DNA of 64,000 nucleotides, taken from positions 2,608,501-2,672,500 of the forward strand of contig JAFFSR010000353.1 of NCBI GenBank assembly GCA_017163975.1, read 5' to 3'. This document shows, in pieces, positions 22,441 to 32,824 of this stretch (position 1 is its first letter; each line of letters begins with the position of its first letter). The notes below the pieces were generated by a model that saw only the letters and a list, made by a program, of their open reading frames with translations, had not been told where the DNA came from and did no database searches. This stretch comes from Anastatus disparis (Eukaryota > Arthropoda > Insecta > Hymenoptera > Eupelmidae). Made by a program: the position numbers and the translations under genes.

Positions 22441-22702
22441 TGAAACTAATCAATTTTTACAATTTTTTAGTTTTAATATTAGCTTATACAAATGAGTCTT
22501 TATTGATTAGAAATCCATAACAATTTGGATCTCTCATTTTTTAATAATAGTCTTTCTACAGTATCAAATTCTAAACGATCTTCACTTTGTCAGGCTACAT
22601 CGGGTGAATTCAACTCCTTGTAACTGAACTTAACTTTGTAGTTACGGGGTGTAAGCTACAATTGACAAGTCGAGATAATTATTTATTCTTGACTGAAGTT
22701 GC

Positions 22703-23024
22703 TTACAGTTGCACTACAGTCGCTTTTTTATTAATCGGCTCCCACTTCGTTCCACAAAAGCTTTGTTTGAATTTTTCGTTGCATGTACTGTCACTATATC
22801 CGAGAGACATGGTAAAGCTTATACCTATATCCTGTGATATCCTTTTAACTAAATGTAGACGTTCGTGAGCATAACAAAATATTCGCTCATTACCCTCACC
22901 AGAAGCTATCAATTGACATACAGTATGATGAATGTCCCATACCTCTTTCACCGTCTTCTCGAAAAATCTTATTCACGCCTTCTATCACGCTGATTAAGGC
23001 CGCTAGCACTAGTGTTGCTGTCAT
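22703..23024 (-). pseudogene. Possible secreted Cys-containing protein, frameshifted
   Basis: From Met at 23024 a short hydrophobic segment (TATLVLAALISVIEG) looks like a signal peptide. After about 25 residues the frame shifts near 22955 into an 82-aa frame with CQL, CYAHERLHLVKRI, CNEKF and SFCGTKW. Both frames together could encode a small secreted protein of about 100 aa with several Cys. I do not recognise a family. It lies at the right end of the Polinton gene cluster, so it may be a captured or virus-like accessory gene. Confidence 0.4.
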
Positions 23025-23576
23025 TTTTTAAAAATTTCTTTTCAAAATAAAAACGAAAATAATCTTTTAATATTTTTAACACAGCTTGGCTATTGAGTCT
23101 CGATAAAATTATTTATCGAAAAGAAAAATATTTAATTTCACACTGTTAAAAATAATTCAAAACTGCACGAACAAACACTGGATCAGTTAAAAATGCGTGG
23201 TTTTTAAATAGCTGTAGGAGCGAACTTTACTTTGTAGAGGCGAAAAACTATTTGACGTGTATATTTCCTCTAAAAGAACTTTGGGAATATACTTAAGTAA
23301 AAAAAAATGTGTCATTGAAAACCCTTAATATACCTCTTTTTAATATCATTACAAGTTTTCATAAAAGATCAAGGACTAGCATGCTAACAGTTGTATTTGA
23401 CCGGTTAAAAAACATATGTATCGAATTTTGCTCAGTTTCCTATAAGTTTTTAATTTTTAACTCTTGATAAAACATGTAACAACTTTCTGGTATTCTCTTA
23501 TTTTTAACAAACCAAACACTTCTTTATTTCAATACACCCACCCTTTGTCATACTTTTTTCTTAACATTTTTCTTTT
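23025..23576. other. Non-coding Polinton interior
   Basis: AT-rich, no supported gene. It ends at the LTR retrotransposon target duplication GTAA (23577-23580). Confidence 0.4.
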
Positions 23577-23701
23577 GTAATGAAGCGTTCCCGACTTTAT
23601 TCACGGTCGCCAGGTAATATTTTAATTACCGAATTTAAATTTACTTCATTATTTTAATTAATTCCATGCATATACAAGGTGCATACAACAATATTGTATA
23701 A

Positions 23702-24030
23702 GAAAATTATGTTTATCGACGATCTCCTCCAGTGCAATACTCTTGGAGATGCGATAATTTATAATTTTCTTTACGTGTGGAGGAGAGGGTAGAATGATAA
23801 AAGTTATTATCGACGACTCCGTTGAGTGCAATACTCTAAAGAGTGCGATAATCAACTTTTTTATTATATGAGATATGTAGAGAAGTGTTTAAATCGACGA
23901 CATCTTTGAGTGCAATACTCTTAGATGTGCGATAAATAACACTTCTATTTAATGCAAAATGAATAAACAAATTATTATCGACGACATATCCAAGTGCAAT
24001 ACTCTTCAATGTGCGATAATTAATTTGTTT
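23702..24030 (-). other. Array of four covarying hairpins in the 3' LTR
   Basis: Units lie at 23702-23769, 23799-23860, 23881-23945 and 23965-24030. On the plus strand each has an outer stem that differs between units but pairs within each (for example AGAAGTGTT/AACACTTCT, AAACAAATT/AATTTGTTT). Inside are fixed ATCGACGA and TGCGAT, a second variable stem (ATCTCC/GGAGAT, ACATCT/AGATGT) and a fixed apex, AGTGCAATACT. Changes are compensatory across three helices. Function is unknown; an RNA signal in the LTR transcript (packaging, stability or translation) is inferred. Confidence 0.75.
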
Positions 24031-24433
24031 AGTATTTATATGAAAAATGATTAATGAGATGAGATGAGTTATACTTTTATCAATAACTTTTTAAACACAG
24101 TCTCATTTAAATTTGAAATACTTAATCTTTTTATTAAAAAATTAAGAAAATATATATATTACAAAGATTCTAAAGTTACTTAGTATTTTAAGACAGAATG
24201 CTTAAATCTTATACTTCTGATAGTATAAGATTGAATGAATATAGTATCCATGTTAGATGTTACATGGTCGAACATCTAAAAGATAATGAGAGAGCTTGCT
24301 TGAGTTCACGCTCTTTTATATTATTTCTTAAACCTTCTATGAGGTTCTATTTCTTATTGAAGAATTATATTTTAGGAAATAGAATGTTCCATAACATTTA
24401 TTTTAGATATTTACAAAAGAAACATTTAATTAA

Positions 24434-24642
24434 GGGGATGTGAAATACCGACATTACAGTTTTCCAAGTTATTGGTTCTTAATCAAAGATTTTTAAAAAT
24501 ATCTTTATATTACAGTCTTCCATTTCTACTAATAAAGAGCCTAATATAGAGATATTTCTGAAAATTTTTGAATAAAGATAAAATATTTGGAAAACTGTGA
24601 TGTCGGTAACTATGTAGAAATCATATACCCTATTACATCCCC
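24434..24642. mobile_element. TTAA-flanked MITE within 3' LTR
   Basis: Starts GGGGATGT, with ACCGACATTACAGTTTTCC near the left end and GGAAAACTGTGATGTCGGT near the right, and ends ACATCCCC. TTAA is on both sides. It is present in both LTRs, so it was inside the LTR before the last transposition. Confidence 0.75.
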
Positions 24643-25127
24643 TTAAGATAAATGTATTAGTAAAAGAAATATTCTATTTCCTTTACATTTCAAATAACTA
24701 TTTTTTATAGTTAATTTTATTATTTATTAATTGAAAAAGTTAATCTTTTATATTTTAATTAATATCTTTAAACTTTAAATAGAGTAATCAGTTTCATACA
24801 TATTATATAAATTGAATGTTCTATTTATATATACACAATTATTTTAGAAAGTTACATTTTATTATTAACAATTAAATATTGATAATACTTTTTATTAAAA
24901 GAAATAGAACATTCTATTTCTATAATCATTTTACTATATCTATATATATACATTTGAGTTATCTTATCGACCTCAGTAGGTAACTATGAAGTCCTACTTA
25001 TTTTTTTAATGTAATTTAAATTTCTTATAACTAAAATTTATTCTATCTTTTAAATAATATAGTCATTCTTATGACATATTTGTGTTTAATTTAATAATTA
25101 TACCCAAAATCAATATGAGCCGTTACA

Positions 25128-25995
25128 TAGCCCCCAGATAGAATTGAAAATTTTTAGCATATAAAATACCCTTTGATTAAGACAAGAAATTTTTAATTCT
25201 ATCTCTAAAATGTTTTTCACTTACACTAAAAGCCATACGATTGATTGATTATATTTATTGTTATAATTAATATCAACTTTAAATCAAAATAAGCTTAATT
25301 CGTAAATATAAACATTCAATCATATTTACAAACAAATATGATTTTAAATCTTAATCTTCATTTTATAAATCTAATAATTATATTATAACAGTTATTTATC
25401 AATCTCTATTAATCTAACATTTAAATGATTTAAACATTGATATTAAGAAAGTTTTCCTTTTTTCAAATATAATTTAAATATAATTTAAACTATTTTCTCT
25501 TCAAATACATGAGCAAACGAGTGTTTAAATTTACTTAATTCTATCGATATCTGAAATATTTAATAGCCCCCCACTGAAAAGTGAAATTTAAGTTCTATCT
25601 TTTGACATGAATAAACAATTAATATCTAATCGCATTTTCCAATAATTATTTACAAAGAATTTTTCATAACTAAGCTAAGCCCTTTCACAGCCTCTCTCTT
25701 AAGTTAACATTTCTTTATAATGTATTTATAATTGTTTTATAAATTTACAACAAATAAATTTTTATTATCTTATTAATACAAATGTAAATCAATTGTAGTT
25801 TTTACTATTTTAATAAAGTCTATTTTAACTTACTGAAAAAGAAACTACTATTTTTTATTCAAATAAAATTGAAAAGTAAAATTAAATAAATACTAATTTT
25901 AATTATCTATAGTGAATTTTTATCAATTAATCTAAAAATGACTAAAAATCTTCTATCTTCTCTCTTCCTTCTTACATATTTATATCTGTATTATT
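25128..25995. other. Non-coding region in place of RNase H and integrase
   Basis: AT-rich, with no pol motifs in any frame. It replaces about 2.5 kb of expected RNase H and integrase. It includes repeated CCCCC(A/C)-type words near 25131 and 25566, which may be polypurine tracts on the minus strand. Confidence 0.6.
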
Positions 25996-27470
25996 TTATT
26001 TCTTCTTTACTTTTCTATATGCTAAGAAAAGCTTCTTTATTCGGGGTCTTGGTCCCTCTAAGGATAGTACATGACTTGAAAGTTGTACTTCCTTTAATAC
26101 AAAATTAGATTTTGTAAAATTTAATCTTAAATTGTGCTTTTCTAATCTTTTAAACAATCTTTTTAAATTCTCCAAGTGTTGTTCAAAACTATGTGATATG
26201 CACAATAAATTATCGAAAAATGCTATAACTGAATGGTGTAAATCACCATTAGCTAAGTCCAAACCCTTTATAAAAGTTGCACTACTTGTAGACGTACCGA
26301 AGGGCACCACATTGAACTCATATACTTTATTATTTACCATGAAAGCAGTGTATTTTTTGCTATTTTCAGGTACAGCGATTTGCCAAAAACCACTAATTAA
26401 ATGAAAGTTTGACATATATTTTATATCTTGGCATCTTTGAAATATTTCCTCGATTCCAGCTGCTGTTTCAGAAACTTTAATGAGCTTTTCATTAAGTATT
26501 CTAGCATCTAGACATAATCGAACGGAGCCATCTTTATTAATTACAATAACCAATGGGTTGATGTAAGAACTCGTTGATCTTCTAATAATATTTAATTCAA
26601 GCATTTTTTGGATTTCCTTTTCTACTTTTTCCTTATAATTAATAGGAATAGAAAATTGTTTATCATCCTTGAACTGCAATTCATGTTCACAAACATCTGG
26701 CAAACTTGGTTTTTTATCAAATATTCCACGATGATAGAATATTAACATAATTAACTTTTGTTTTTGTTCATCTGTAAGGTTTTCATTTGGCAGTATTTTT
26801 TGTTCGATCTCTTCATACATTAAATTGTACTTAGGATCATTTAAATTTTTATTGTTTGGTTTTGAGACACTTTCACTGTACTCAATACTCAAACTTTGAT
26901 ATTCATTCTGTTCAAGAATGATATCAATATAAGGAATAATGTCCTTTTTATTTTGATTACTGATACATATTTTTTCATGTACAGTATCTAAAATCATTTT
27001 TAAGCCTTTTTGTACATCGTAGCCAATTATGCATTCTCTCACTAGCTTTGGTACTACGATAAAAATGGCATTGAATTCGATACTAGCCACCTTAACAGTC
27101 AACATAACTTGTTTAGTTATTTTTGTTGATTTTAAACCTGTTGCACCTTTAATAACTTTTCCTGCTATAGGTAAAGTTGGACGATCATTAAAAATATGAG
27201 AATTATTCTTGTAGAATTCTTCCGAAATACAGGTTACCTCACTGCCTGAATCTATTAATGCTTGAATTTTGATGCCTTCCACCTCTAATGGTATCTGAGG
27301 ACATTTCTTTTTTATCATGTTGACACCATCAGGTTCAATATCATATAAGAGTTCACTACGAGGATCACTAAATATAGTGTTAATCTCGAAAATTTCTTTT
27401 TTATCAGTTGCATTCTGTTGATTTATTTTGCTTTTTCTTGGATCCGAGTTACAAAATGCAACTACTGTCC
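25996..27470 (-). pseudogene. pol: Truncated pol: aspartic protease plus reverse transcriptase
   Basis: The pol frame is open from the -1 frameshift site. The first Met of the long ORF is at 27318. Protease shows ALIDSGSEVTCIS. The RT shows LCLDARILNEK, HLISGFWQI, FVVPFG-like VVPFGTSTSSATF and the active-site segment AFFDNLL. The usual xxDD has become FDN, so the second catalytic Asp is missing. The frame stops soon after SLEGPRP, the normal RT/RNase H boundary. No RNase H or integrase follows. The product would not be a working polymerase. Confidence 0.85.
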
Positions 27471-28818
27471 GTTTCCCAATTTCGATGTACCTGCTTCTTG
27501 AAATAAGCTCGTAACATCTACCTCTTCTTCATATCTTCGACAAGCTTCATTAATGAAGTCTTGTTGACTTGATGATTTTTGCTTTAGGTTTAAACCTTTT
27601 GGTTTATTCCCTTGTTGCACTCTTATTTCATTTACCTCATGTGCATTATAAGGTTTTTGGTTATATCCATTCTTATTATAATCTTTATTATAATAATTTG
27701 GATTTTTATTCGGATGGCTTTTATTCTTTTCCATAGAATCTTGCTCATCCTTTTGATCTTGATCATCAAAATCAAATTCAGATAACAGTGCAAAGAATGC
27801 AGTTTTATCTTTAATCCGTTGTATACGAATTGCACTTCTAATCTCTCTTTCAAAATGACCACTTAATTGATTGATGATTTCACAATCATCCCGATGTTCA
27901 TCGAGTTCTTGTGCTGAATTGAATAAGTCCATTGCATAGGCTAACATAGTTGCATTTTTCTTAGAATTATATTTCCCAAACTCGATTTTTCGTTTAATGA
28001 CCCTCTGGGTGTTATCATTCCAGAACTGCAACTTAAATTCTTTTTCAAAATCATCTATTGAAAGGATTTCTTTTTCGTTTAGATTGAATCAGCTCTGGGC
28101 TATTCCCTCTAAACTTTGAGAAAATACATATCTGATTTCCTTCTCATCAAGTTTCGTGACTTCAATGTATCTTTTTAGGTCATTTAGAAACTTGATGGGC
28201 CTTTCTTCCGAAGTTCCCTTAAACTTTGGAATTCTCAAATTTAATTTTTTAGTTGCATCAACTGATGCTACGATATTGCTGTTGCCAGTCTGATTCATTG
28301 TTGAATTCTCTACTTGTTCTTGCAGACTTCTCATGGCATCCTCATTATTTCTTATTGCCACGTCTAATTCAGCAATCTCTTGATGTCTTATATTTGACAT
28401 AATATCTTCGTTCTCTTTAACAAGATCATTTAGAGTCTTGTTTTCTGCTTTTAAACTCTCTATTTCATTTTTTAGAGTTTGAATCTCTTGTTGCCATTCA
28501 GCTTTGGCTTCTTCTAATTTTTTTATTTATTAACCCTTCCAAAAGAGTTAATGATTCCTTCAGAGAATCTTGGTTTATTTGCATATTATTTTGCAAGGTA
28601 TTCTGATTTTGTACATCGCCTTCGATGCTTATTATCCTAGCTTCTAGGCTATCTTGATTCTCATCAAGGCATTTTACTTCCTCTGCTACTGCTCTTCTCC
28701 ATGAGCCAGATCTCCTTATAGCTTCAGGAGAACTTGCATCTGAGAGCTGATCTATTTCATTGAGAAGCTCTTCAGATGTCTTCTCATGTAACTTTAGGAT
28801 TGACCTTCTTTTCGACAT
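27462..28818 (-). pseudogene. gag: gag of the LTR retrotransposon, with two breaks
   Basis: Three frames make up gag. The first (28818-28498) has coiled-coil heptads and ends at an A-rich run near 28525, where the reading continues in another frame. The second runs through a coiled coil (LEEAKAEWQQEIQTLKNEIE region) and KFLNDLKRYIEVTKLDEKEI, and ends at a TGA near 28089. The third (to 27462) has the capsid-like FWNDNTQRVIKRKIEFGKY and a Tyr/Asn/Lys-rich tail. No CCHC knuckle is seen. The last codons overlap pol in the -1 frame. Confidence 0.75.
27471..27477 (-). promoter_or_regulatory. Candidate -1 ribosomal frameshift site, GGGAAAC
   Basis: In the gag frame the site reads TTG GGA AAC, which is the heptamer G GGA AAC in the correct register. 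The gag stop TAG follows 6 nt later (27462-27464). A -1 shift enters an open frame that runs into the protease. GGGAAAC is an established slippery heptamer in retroviral gag-pro junctions. A stimulatory structure was not identified. Confidence 0.65.
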
Positions 28819-29599
28819 TTTTTAAATTTAATTATAAAATCAAAAAATAAGAAAAATGAGAAGAAATCCTTTTTTATAATTCAATACTTAGCTTTGTATT
28901 GAATTATATTTACTTTGAATTCACTTTCAAAGTGTTTAAACTTGATTTAAACTCAATGGAAATTTCCTAAGTGGAAACTAACCTTTATATTATATTGTAT
29001 TTCAGTAAACTAATACATCTACATGTGTATGTGTGTGCTTACACTTACATATGAATTTCTTTTGCTTTGCTCTTTATTCTACTATTTAAAATTCGAAGTT
29101 TTTAAATATTTATATTTAATTAAATTAATAATTTATTGCAAATTTATTGTTGCAAATAAATTTAATTAATTTATTTTAATTATTTATGCATATAAAATGC
29201 AGAAAAAAATTGAAAAAATGTTTAATGCTATAAGGTGGATTCGAACCTCCGCCCTCCGTATGCCAAGCAAGAGCTGTGCCATTAAGCTAACGTGGCTTAT
29301 GATGCACTAAACGTATTAAGGTGTTCTCATACAGCCTTTATACGTTACTATAGATGTATTAGCTTTTATGAGACTATTTATAATCAAATAAATATTTTTT
29401 ATAATAATTTATTTAAATTTTTTTTTTATTATTATTTCTCATCTCTTTTTTGGTTTTGACTACGTTAAAGTCATCAAACCTCTCCTCTGTCTCCACACGT
29501 GCATAATCAGTGCTCTCAAAGAGCCCCCCGTTATACAGAGGTAGCATCTAGTGTTTTATACTAGATTCTCGATTTATTGTTGTATGACCTTCAATGCAT
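28819..29599. other. Leader region between 5' LTR and gag
   Basis: Non-coding, 0.78 kb. It includes a TG-rich run near 29015, a tRNA-like segment (29228-29298) and C-rich DNA near 29480-29540. No ORF with retroelement character. Confidence 0.5.
29228..29298 (-). other. Degenerate tRNA-like segment in the retrotransposon leader
   Basis: On the minus strand a 71-nt stretch has a D-arm-like TTAGCTTAATGG, a TTGGCAT anticodon-like loop and a perfect GGTTCGAATCC T-loop block, and ends match as ATAAG/CTTAT. The anticodon stem and part of the acceptor stem do not pair well, so a working tRNA is unlikely. It may be a captured tRNA or SINE head. Confidence 0.45.
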
Positions 29600-29617
29600 G
29601 TCCTGTCACGGTCGCCA
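29600..29617 (-). promoter_or_regulatory. Primer-binding site, tRNA-Arg type
   Basis: Minus strand TGGCGACCGTGACAGGAC lies 2 nt after the 5' LTR end. It is complementary over 18 nt to the 3' end expected of insect tRNA-Arg(UCG), ending ...CACGGTCGCCA. The same primer is used by mdg1/412-type elements. Confidence 0.85.
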
Positions 29618-29619
29618 GT

Positions 29620-31166
29620 TGAAGCGTTCCCGACTTTATTCACGGTCGCCAGGTAATATTTTAATTACCAAATTTAAATTTACTTCATTATTTTAATTAA
29701 TTCCATGCATATACAAGGTGCATACAACAATATTGTATAAGAAAATTATGTTTATCGACGATCTCCTCCAGTGCAATACTCTTGGAGATGCGATAATTTA
29801 TAATTTTCTTTACGTGTGGAGGAGAGGGTAGAATGATAAAAGTTATTATCGACGACTCCGTTGAGTGCAATACTCTAAAGAGTGCGATAATCAACTTTTT
29901 TATTATATGAGATATGTAGAGAAGTGTTTAAATCGACGACATCTTTGAGTGCAATACTCTTAGATGTGCGATAAATAACACTTCTATTTAATGCCAAAAT
30001 GAATAAACAAATTATTATCGACGACATATCCAAGTGCAATACTCTTCAATGTGCGATAATTAATTTGTTTAGTATTTATATGAAAAATGATTAATGAGAT
30101 GAGATGAGTTATACTTTTATCAATAACTTTTTAAACACAGTCTCATTTAAATTTGAAATACTTAATCTTTTATTAAAAAATTAAGAAAATATATATATTA
30201 CAAAGATTCTAAAGTTACTTAGTATTTTAAGACAGAATGCTTAAATCTTATACTTCTGATAGTATAAGATTGAATGAATATAGTATCCATGTTAGATGTT
30301 ACATGGTCGAACATCTAAAAGATAATGAGAGAGCTTGCTTGAGTTCACGCTCTTTTATATTATTTCTTAAACCTTCTATGAGGTTCTATTTCTTATTGAA
30401 GAATTATATTTTAGGAAATAGAATGTTCCATAACATTTATTTTAGATATTTACAAAAGAAACATTTAATTAAGGGGATGTGAAATACCGACATTACAGTT
30501 TTCCAAGTTATTGGTTCTTAATCAAAGATTTTTAAAAATATCTTTATATTACAGTCTTCCATTTCTACTAATAAAGAGCCTAATATAGAGATATTTCTGA
30601 AAATTTTTGAATAAAGATAAAATATTTGGAAAACTGTGATGTCGGTAACTATGTAGAAATCATATACCCTATTACATCCCCTTAAGATAAATGTATTAGT
30701 AAAAGAAATATTCTATTTCCTTTACATTTCAAATAACTATTTTTTATAGTTAATTTTATTATTTATTAATTGAAAAAGTTAATCTTTTATATTTTAATTA
30801 ATATCTTTAAACTTTAAATAGAGTAATCAGTTTCATACATATTATATAAATTGAATGTTCTATTTATATATACACAATTATTTTAGAAAGTTACATTTTA
30901 TTATTAACAATTAAATATTGATAATACTTTTTATTAAAAGAAATAGAACATTCTATTTCTATAATCATTTTACTATATCTATATATATACATTTGAGTTA
31001 TCTTATCGACCTCAGTAGGTAACTATGAAGTCCTACTTATTTTTTTAATGTAATTTAAATTTCTTATAACTAAAATTTATTCTATCTTTTAAATAATATA
31101 GTCATTCTTATGACATATTTGTGTTTAATTTAATAATTATACCCAAAATCAATATGAGCCGTTACA
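29620..31166 (-). repeat. 5' LTR
   Basis: Direct copy of 23581-25127 with very few differences (one G/A near 29668, a single extra C near 29994 and a T-run change near 30168). It contains the MITE at 30473-30681. Confidence 0.93.
29741..30070 (-). other. Array of four covarying hairpins in the 5' LTR
   Basis: Same units as in the 3' LTR, at 29741-29808, 29838-29899, 29920-29984 and 30005-30070. Since this copy ends in the 5' LTR, the array lies near the start of the transcript if transcription begins upstream within the LTR. Confidence 0.75.
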
Positions 31167-31170
31167 GTAA

Positions 31171-31940
31171 ATTTTAAAATAGAAAATATTTCTTTACACT
31201 TTTTATTTTTAAAATTAAAAACTTTTCTTTGAACTTTTATTAATTTATAAAATAGAAAATTTATACTCTCGTAAATATTGAAAAATCATTTTCACTTATA
31301 TTAACAAATATAATCTTATTTTAGTTCTTAAACTAAAAATTTTTCTCTAATCTTTTGATTTTTATAACTCAAAATTTAATCTTTCATTTTTTTAAATGTA
31401 TACTTTGAATTTTAAAATAGAAAATTTAGCTACATAGAAGGTTACTATAACAGCGAGTGCGCGCGAGGGATGTGCCTCATCAAAATTGCAAGCATTCTGA
31501 TCGCGAGGCGGTAGCATTTTGAGCGCCACGCGATGTCCATCCTCTGCAAAGCTTATAGAGATATATATTATATATCGACTTTTAATCCCATAATATATTC
31601 AATGCTCTCTGTCGGTGTTTTACTGACTTGAAATATTTTCCATCTACTCGTACGCGAGATAAAAATATACATATACTAGATAAAAGATTATCGAAAACAT
31701 TCTATTGCTTTCACACCACATCTCGATATATGCGTATACCCTATAGGGTTTAGTCACACAGTTTTCTGATGCTTCAACAGTGACACAACGTGATTACTCG
31801 AACAAACGTCTTATCGTAATTCGACACTTTTGACGAGTGTAGAATAGTATAATTGTGAAAATTACGGCTTTTTCAATTTCGGGGTTTGCGGTCTAACATA
31901 CACGTGTGTGAAGCAATTTTCAAGTGAAAATATAGTGGTT
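31171..31940. other. Polinton interior upstream of the plus-strand gene
   Basis: Non-coding. 31440-31560 is GC-richer (GCGCGCGAGG, GCGAGGCGG). The segment up to 31940 may hold the promoter and 5' UTR of the gene at 32036. A short Met frame from 31953 (MAQAMVKRKIDF...) is in another register and may be its displaced N-terminus. Confidence 0.35.
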
Positions 31941-32035
31941 GCGTCGTCTAAAATGGCTCAAGCTATGGTGAAAAGAAAAATAGATTTTACGAGTTCTCTG
32001 GAAACTGAAAATAATAAGCTACGAAAAAAATTACA

Positions 32036-32824
32036 ATGGCTGAAACTTATACTGATAAGTCTAAAACATATTCAAACGCTAATTTACTTGCAACCACTTA
32101 CCCGCTCAATAACACAGGCAGTGAAAGAGCAATAGTCGTATTAAAATATAATCAAGAGAATAAAACCTTTTTATCGATGATACAACTAACAAATAATGAA
32201 AATTTAAACGGATTGACTTTGGATTCATCAAATTGGTGTCGACTACAAAATTGTTTTCGATACGTTTGTTCGTATTTCAAACAAGAAGACATTAAACATA
32301 ACAACACTCCAACAAAAATTGAACTTGAAGATATAGATGTAACATTCTCATCATCTTTCGCTACAAAAGCAATTATTTTTCATACACAAAGTAAGTGCAA
32401 GAATGACGCAAAAAACAACTGTGAGAAAAGAAAAAATTATTCGCCTGCCATGATTATGCAAAAAAACACATTTTACGGTTTTAAAAACGCAGCTATGTGC
32501 ATCGATGATAGATTTCGACGTAATCAGCGTATTGTGCTACAAGTTAATGACTGTAAGGACTATATACTTCAAGAATTAACAGTTTTAGTTAATGATACCG
32601 ATTTACGAAAGGAAAACAGTGATCTCGTTGTGAAAAAGATATTACACAACAATATGTTTAAAATTCATAAGATTGTAAGAGATAAATTCAATGTTTCAAT
32701 ACACAAAATTTTTCTCAAATTTTATTTTGATATTGTTTATTTAAAATTAGTTCTGCTTCACTCCAAACTATTTTATGATGAACTTATAGAGAAACAATCT
32801 AACCAATTTTTATTTGAATCTTAA
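32036..32824 (+). CDS. Uncharacterised conserved Polinton-associated protein, 262 aa
   Basis: The only substantial Polinton gene on the plus strand. The N-terminal part has NANLLATTYPLNNTGSERAI followed by a VVLKYNQENKTFLSMIQL strand pair and LTLDSSNWCRL. This faintly resembles the PC4-like single-strand DNA-binding fold (strand, strand, strand, LT..xW..L), but that is speculative. The middle has YSPAMIMQKNTFYGFKNA and a Cys/Lys-rich patch. The C-terminal half is helical. I recall similar unnamed insect proteins. The frame is intact although neighbours are broken. A start further upstream by frameshift cannot be excluded. Confidence 0.6.
   Translation: MAETYTDKSKTYSNANLLATTYPLNNTGSERAIVVLKYNQENKTFLSMIQLTNNENLNGLTLDSSNWCRLQNCFRYVCSYFKQEDIKHNNTPTKIELEDIDVTFSSSFATKAIIFHTQSKCKNDAKNNCEKRKNYSPAMIMQKNTFYGFKNAAMCIDDRFRRNQRIVLQVNDCKDYILQELTVLVNDTDLRKENSDLVVKKILHNNMFKIHKIVRDKFNVSIHKIFLKFYFDIVYLKLVLLHSKLFYDELIEKQSNQFLFES

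Larger units (their letters stand above)
23581..25127 (-). repeat. 3' LTR
   Basis: 1547 bp, TG...CA. In the element's orientation the upstream part carries a TTAA-flanked MITE and the last third carries four tandem structured hairpins. A purine-rich tract (TCTGGGGGCTA on the minus strand) directly abuts it at 25128-25138. Confidence 0.93.
23581..31166 (-). mobile_element. Young Ty3-type LTR retrotransposon inserted in the Polinton
   Basis: Two 1547-bp direct LTRs (23581-25127, 29620-31166) start TG and end CA and are flanked by GTAA on both sides (23577-23580, 31167-31170). I saw only a few differences between the LTRs, which implies a recent insertion. The element reads on the minus strand: 5' LTR, tRNA-Arg primer site, a long leader, gag, -1 frameshift site, protease and reverse transcriptase. 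RNase H and integrase are missing and 0.87 kb of AT-rich non-coding DNA lies before the polypurine tract. It looks like an internally deleted copy mobilised in trans. Confidence 0.93.

Noticed and set aside
23658..23855. 65-aa frame repeated at 29697-29894
   Set aside because: It overlaps the hairpin array and is identical only because it lies in both LTRs. No coding pattern.
23702..24030. Hammerhead or other known self-cleaving ribozyme
   Set aside because: Neither strand has a CUGAUGA/GAAA core, and no other ribozyme core was recognised.
23702..24030. CRISPR array
   Set aside because: The repeats are hairpins with variable stems inside a eukaryotic LTR. Spacing is unequal, both LTRs carry the same set, and no cas genes exist.
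24198..24443. 81-aa frame repeated at 30237-30482
   Set aside because: Lies in the LTR and runs into the MITE. No recognised features.
29228..29298. Functional tRNA gene
   Set aside because: The anticodon stem and part of the acceptor stem do not pair, so only a tRNA-like relic is claimed.
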